From positions 1 through 16,459 of the forward strand of contig CAZCXP010000047.1 in assembly GCA_964502665.1 (NCBI GenBank): 16,459 nucleotides of DNA, given 5' to 3'. Source of the stretch: SOKG01 sp964502665 (GTDB taxonomy: Bacteria > Chloroflexota > Dehalococcoidia > SZUA-161). The notes beneath the pieces were generated by a model, which worked only from the letters and a program-made list of their open reading frames with translations, searched no databases and was not told the DNA's origin. This document shows positions 13,478 to 16,459 of the stretch, piece by piece; positions within the stretch are counted from its first letter, which is position 1, and every line of letters begins with the position of its first letter. A program made the translations under genes and the position numbers.

Positions 13478-13698
13478 GCGATGACTTCCAACACCTCCAT
13501 GACAACTATGAACGCAAACACGATGAGCAATGGTACCGCAAAAGCAACAAGATGGCGCCTTAATAGCCCCAGCCTTATGTCCGGGCTTTCACTGGCGTCG
13601 GCAAGCTCCCTGGCCACTAGCAGGAGGATTAGCCCGACCACTGCAGCTACACCAACGGAAGCTGCTGCAAGTGTGGTCGACATTACGGTAGAAACCAT
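13474..13698 (-). CDS. Small two-helix membrane protein, convergent to the CPBP gene
   Basis: I do not recognise this 74-residue product. It has two hydrophobic helices (about residues 8-28 and 50-72) joined by a charged loop (RELADASESPDIRLGLLRRH), a pattern unlikely by chance in a shadow frame. On its own strand a GGAGG (13710-13714) precedes the ATG by 11 bases. A candidate promoter, TTGACT (13746-13751) with TAATCT (13722-13727), is spaced 18 bp. No gene occupies the opposite strand here apart from the last four bases, where its TAG overlaps the TAA of the CPBP gene. An ATG six codons in is another start. It may be an accessory subunit or regulator of the membrane enzymes around it, but nothing in the sequence shows this. 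Confidence 0.6.
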   Translation of the reverse strand: MVSTVMSTTLAAASVGVAAVVGLILLLVARELADASESPDIRLGLLRRHLVAFAVPLLIVFAFIVVMEVLEVIA

Positions 13699-13721
13699 GT
13701 ACCCGAGATCCTCCAGGAACT

Positions 13722-13751
13722 AGATTAACGCACCTGATGACAAATAGTCAA
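13722..13751 (-). promoter_or_regulatory. Candidate promoter of the small minus-strand gene
   Basis: On the minus strand TTGACT (complement of 13746-13751) and TAATCT (complement of 13722-13727) are 18 bp apart, and the ATG follows 23 bases after the -10. The -10 is a partial match. Confidence 0.4.
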
Positions 13752-13789
13752 GTGCACCAGCCCTTGGGGGGCGAAAAAGGAGGTCATAA

Positions 13790-14281
13790 GTGGGACCGAT
13801 CGGTCATGTAGGAGTTGCCCTGCCTGTGGCCTACGCAGCCAAACTGAATCTTCCGGTAGCCTTCGTTTGCGCGCTCTTGCCGGATCTGGTGGACAAGCCC
13901 CTATGGGCGTTGGGAATAGGCGCGCCCAGGTACATCGCGCACACCCTCCTATTTTTGTTGCTGGTAGCAGCCGCGTTCAGCCTGTGGAAGAAGGTGTACG
14001 GCCTGTCTGCCCTTCTCGGTGGGCTATCCCACCTCTTAGTGGACTGGTTGGGCGGGGGGAGCCCCATCCCGTGGTTCTACCCCTTCACGAGCTATGACTT
14101 CCCCACTCGAGAATTCGACCCGTCCAGCTTCTTTTCGAATCTATTTAGCGCACTTGAGTATAACTTCACCCTACCTCGCGTAGGTAGAGAGCTGATATGG
14201 ATAGCTGTCATGTTGGGGGTGGTGTTCCTCTGCCTGAGGCTCCACCACTGGTACATCAGGCGACGAAAGCAGAGAGGATAG
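13790..14281 (+). CDS. YdjM/DUF457-like membrane-bound metal-dependent hydrolase family protein
   Basis: The 163-residue product begins at GTG 13790 after AAGGAGGT. It has the features of the DUF457/YdjM family: an early GHVGVALPVAYA, LLPDLVDKPL with Asp residues, IAHTLLF, and SHLLVDWLGG followed by PWFYPF. These His and Asp residues form the presumed metal site, set between about four membrane helices. The terminal segment is basic (HHWYIRRRKQRG). The catalytic function of the family is not firmly known. It lies between the exosortase operon and a flippase gene, 32 bases before the latter, and may be co-transcribed with it. Confidence 0.75.
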   Translation: MGPIGHVGVALPVAYAAKLNLPVAFVCALLPDLVDKPLWALGIGAPRYIAHTLLFLLLVAAAFSLWKKVYGLSALLGGLSHLLVDWLGGGSPIPWFYPFTSYDFPTREFDPSSFFSNLFSALEYNFTLPRVGRELIWIAVMLGVVFLCLRLHHWYIRRRKQRG

Positions 14282-14313
14282 TCCCTATCGGCAAACTGGA
14301 GGGAGATTGCCAG

Positions 14314-15657
14314 GTGAGAAGACTGGATTCAGTGATGAGGGAGCAGGTGAGCCATGCGGTCGCAACCCTCGCCTTCCGGGAAAGGATGAGGCAGCGGCTG
14401 CGCACCCCCCTTTACAGGAACGCCCTCTACTTGATTATGGCCTCGGCACTCACCGGTGTAGCAGGCCTCGTGTTCTGGTTGTTGGCAGCCAGGTTCTATG
14501 ACGCTGAGGACGTTGGCCTGGCCTCAGCCGCTATTTCAGCGATGCAGCTGCTGGCGCTGTTTGCTACACTGGGGTTGGACTATGCGCTCATCAGGTTTCT
14601 GCCGAGCGCGGAAAAAGACTCTAATGCGTTGCTTAACTCCTGTCTAACCATCGGTGTCCTAACATCCATAATCATGGCTCTCATCTTCATCGCTGGGCTT
14701 GGCGTCTGGTCGCCTGCGCTCCTCTTCCTGAGGCAGGACCCAGTTTTCCTTAGCGCCTTTGTCATCTTCACTGCATCTGGCACCTTGTACATGCTTCTCA
14801 ATCGTGCCTTTGTTGCCAGGAGAACGGCTGGCTTCACCCTGGGACAGGCTAGTATCTTCAATCTGCTCAGGCTTTCCCTTATTATGCTTCTGGGCTCCTT
14901 CTTCGCCACTTTCGGCATCTTCGCCTCCTGGGGGATTGGATCGGCGGCTGCAGTCATTATTGGCATGCTTTTGTTCCTGCCCGCTGTCCAAGCTGGCTAC
15001 CGTCCCCTGCCAGTGATCAAGCGAGACTTGATCGGCAACATGATGCGCTTCTCCCTTGCAAATTACGTCACCGCTCTTCTCTGGTTGGCGCCCACCTTCA
15101 TCCTGCCTGTCATGGTGGTAAACTTGGTCGGGGCTGAACCCGGCGCCTACTTCTACATCGCCTGGTCAATCTGCACTGTCCTGTCTGCGATACCTGTCAG
15201 CATTTCACTATCCTTGTTCGCCGAGGGCTCATATAACGATGAGGGATTGGGTCGTAACATCAGGAGAAGTCTGAAATTCACCGGCCTCATAGTCATTCCC
15301 GCAGTGCTGCTGATTGTCCTGATTGGAGATAGACTCCTTCTTGTCTTCGGTCCCTCCTACGCCGACAATGCTACTAACCTCCTCCGACTCCTGGCCCTTT
15401 CCGTCGTGCCTCTGAGCCTCAACCATATATACTTTGGTGTGAAAAGGGTGCAGATGAAGATGAAGGGCGTCGTAGGCATGACTGCATTGACAGCGATCGC
15501 CACTTTGGCTTTGAGCTGGTTCCTTCTACCCAGAATGGGCATCTCGGGGGCTGGGGTAGCGTGGCTCTCAAGCCAAGCAGCAGTTGCTTCGGCAGTCGTC
15601 CTCATATGGCTGCCCCGCGCCAGGAAGCGGCGGCCCGACTCAACTGCCACTCGATAA
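14314..15657 (+). CDS. Polysaccharide flippase, Wzx/MOP superfamily
   Basis: The 447-residue polytopic membrane protein has about 12-14 hydrophobic segments. Its start resembles that of O-antigen/polysaccharide flippases (LYRNALYLIMASALTGVAGLVFWLLAARFY, followed by AEDVGLASAAISAMQLLALFATLGLDYALIRFLP). Such proteins move lipid-linked oligosaccharides across the cytoplasmic membrane. I choose GTG 14314 because GGAGGGA lies 9 bases upstream; a longer frame from 14197 overlaps the preceding gene and adds only non-membrane residues. In exosortase loci, polysaccharide genes are commonly linked. This protein could supply the carrier or matrix to which PEP-CTERM proteins are attached. No glycosyltransferases are seen in this window. 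The C-terminus is basic (RARKRRPDSTATR). Confidence 0.88.
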   Translation: MRRLDSVMREQVSHAVATLAFRERMRQRLRTPLYRNALYLIMASALTGVAGLVFWLLAARFYDAEDVGLASAAISAMQLLALFATLGLDYALIRFLPSAEKDSNALLNSCLTIGVLTSIIMALIFIAGLGVWSPALLFLRQDPVFLSAFVIFTASGTLYMLLNRAFVARRTAGFTLGQASIFNLLRLSLIMLLGSFFATFGIFASWGIGSAAAVIIGMLLFLPAVQAGYRPLPVIKRDLIGNMMRFSLANYVTALLWLAPTFILPVMVVNLVGAEPGAYFYIAWSICTVLSAIPVSISLSLFAEGSYNDEGLGRNIRRSLKFTGLIVIPAVLLIVLIGDRLLLVFGPSYADNATNLLRLLALSVVPLSLNHIYFGVKRVQMKMKGVVGMTALTAIATLALSWFLLPRMGISGAGVAWLSSQAAVASAVVLIWLPRARKRRPDSTATR

Positions 15658-15948
15658 GGCATCTGCGCCAAGATTCCCACAGCGGAACAGGGAATTCTCC
15701 GATCTTAACGCCGGAACCCTCGAAGTTCTTCACCCTCTCCGACAGATGGCCTACTATGCCCGCCGACACCTAGTACTGTTCTCTGCTTGAGGCACAAACG
15801 ATCGTACCCGAGCAAATGTGACTTTTTTCGCATACCAAAACCAAGTCCAGTTCGATACCATCTACCTTAGGAGAGGACGCCTGGGTGTTAGCGTTCGTCT
15901 AGGTGGGTCGAAGTCTCGAAGGGCTGTTTTTCGCGAAGGCGGTAGGGG
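15658..15948. other. Intergenic region after the flippase gene
   Basis: These 291 bases hold no recognisable gene, clear promoter or strong terminator. Short ORFs run through it without domain features. Confidence 0.5.
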
Positions 15949-16459
15949 ATGAAGAGTCGCAACCGCAGCTTCATACGGTGGGCAGGCATGGCGGTCGGCA
16001 ACCATGCTAGGGTCCGACCTGTTCTGCTGGTAGCTCTTATTCTCACGTCGCTGGCCGCAGCTGGGACAGCTTACCCCTCGTCTGCGCCTGCGCTCACACT
16101 CACCGTGACACAATCGCCCACGCCAATGCTGGTGACTACGTTCGCGGCAACGCCAACGCCGACCGCAACACCTGAAGGCATGGCGCCTGTGCCTGCGCCC
16201 ACACCGGCGGCTACGCCAACGCCGGAGCCAACGCCCACACCCGCGCCTACGCCCACGCCTACGCCCACCCCAGTGTCAACACCGACACCAACGGTCATAC
16301 CTGCACCGGGTGGAGGTGGGGGCGGTGGGGGCGGGGTCACGCCCACGCCTACACCCACGCCCACACCCACGCCAACGCCTACACTTACACCTACACCTAC
16401 GCCTACACCCACGCCTACACCCACACCCACGCCTACACCCACGCCTACACCCACACCAA
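15949..16459 (+). CDS. Secreted threonine/proline-repeat protein, 3' end outside the window
   Basis: The frame from ATG 15949 stays open to the last base (170 codons and one base). A TAG at 15943-15945 lies just upstream, so the start is 15949 or a later ATG such as 15988. Residues 1-42 look like a signal peptide, with a basic n-region ([11 protein letters not shown]) and a [17 protein letters not shown] core. After [11 protein letters not shown], the rest is a Thr/Pro-rich stretch with imperfect TP pairs, interrupted by [15 protein letters not shown]-repeat segments are usually extended, O-glycosylated linkers of surface proteins, so a functional or anchoring domain is expected beyond the window. 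The first gene of the window has a shorter linker of the same kind. No good ribosome binding site is seen. The strand is certain because the opposite frame only gives a low-complexity Gly-Val shadow. Confidence 0.7.
   Translation, partial: MKSRNRSFIRWAGMAVGNHARVRPVLLVALILTSLAAAGTAYPSSAPALTLTVTQSPTPMLVTTFAATPTPTATPEGMAPVPAPTPAATPTPEPTPTPAPTPTPTPTPVSTPTPTVIPAPGGGGGGGGGVTPTPTPTPTPTPTPTLTPTPTPTPTPTPTPTPTPTPTPTP
16310..16459 (+). repeat. G-rich tract followed by a TP-coding microsatellite
   Basis: A G-rich segment (16310-16336, with several runs of 2-5 G) could form a G-quadruplex on the + strand. From 16338 the sequence is an imperfect tandem array of ACN-CCN codon pairs, often as the 12-mer ACGCCTACACCC. 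Such arrays change length by slippage and are also a common place for assemblies to break. Confidence 0.75.

Noticed and set aside
16071..16454. A Gly-Val repeat protein on the minus strand
   Set aside because: It is the reverse reading of the TP-coding microsatellite. The + strand frame has a signal peptide and a sensible start.
16338..16459. Possible CRISPR array because of short regular repeats
   Set aside because: The repeats are 6-12 bp codon pairs without spacers and lie in an open coding frame.

Overview
The window looks like chromosomal DNA from an uncultured bacterium, most plausibly a Chloroflexota member of Dehalococcoidia type. The basis is protein style only: Cys-containing secreted proteins, threonine/proline (TP) linkers, an Ig-like domain running into a GFHIVPE tail, and OmpR-type regulators. 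There is no rRNA or ribosomal protein gene to confirm this. Almost every real gene is on the + strand. I see no tRNA, rRNA or CRISPR.

Left part (1-3.6 kb): hairpins at the window edge, a secreted TP-linker protein with a C-terminal membrane anchor (199-885), and a small secreted protein that is little more than a dockerin module (1067-1489). A gene-poor stretch follows, holding the decayed C-terminus of a transposase on the minus strand. Then come two OmpR-family response regulators (2024-2716 and 2895-3584), both with non-canonical receiver residues. The second regulator is bracketed by two arrays of a TTTCCACC-like octamer repeated at about one helical turn, as expected for OmpR/PhoB-type binding sites.

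Middle part (3.9-9.3 kb): a secreted protein with a cohesin-like domain, an Ig-like domain and a PEP-CTERM-type C-terminal sorting signal (4048-5139). Next is a 1097-residue secreted multidomain protein with a C39-like cysteine peptidase domain, bacterial repeats, CARDB and a C-terminal dockerin (5557-8850). After it lies a decayed partial copy of the anchor gene that keeps its leader, its sorting tail and the remains of its terminator (8871-9280).

Right part (9.3-15.7 kb): a tight operon with two tandem EpsI-like proteins, an exosortase with Cys/Arg/His catalytic residues, a DUF1616 membrane protein and a CPBP-family intramembrane protease. A small convergent membrane-protein gene follows on the minus strand, then a DUF457/YdjM-like membrane protein and a Wzx-type flippase. 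At the right edge a secreted TP-repeat protein (15949 onward) runs off the window.

Working model (inference): the exosortase operon processes and anchors the cohesin-bearing PEP-CTERM protein at the cell surface, possibly with glycan exported by the flippase. The dockerin proteins, including the peptidase-like one, would then dock onto it. This would be a small surface cohesin-dockerin system anchored by an exosortase instead of by SLH domains or a Gram-positive sortase, with the two response regulators as candidate controllers.
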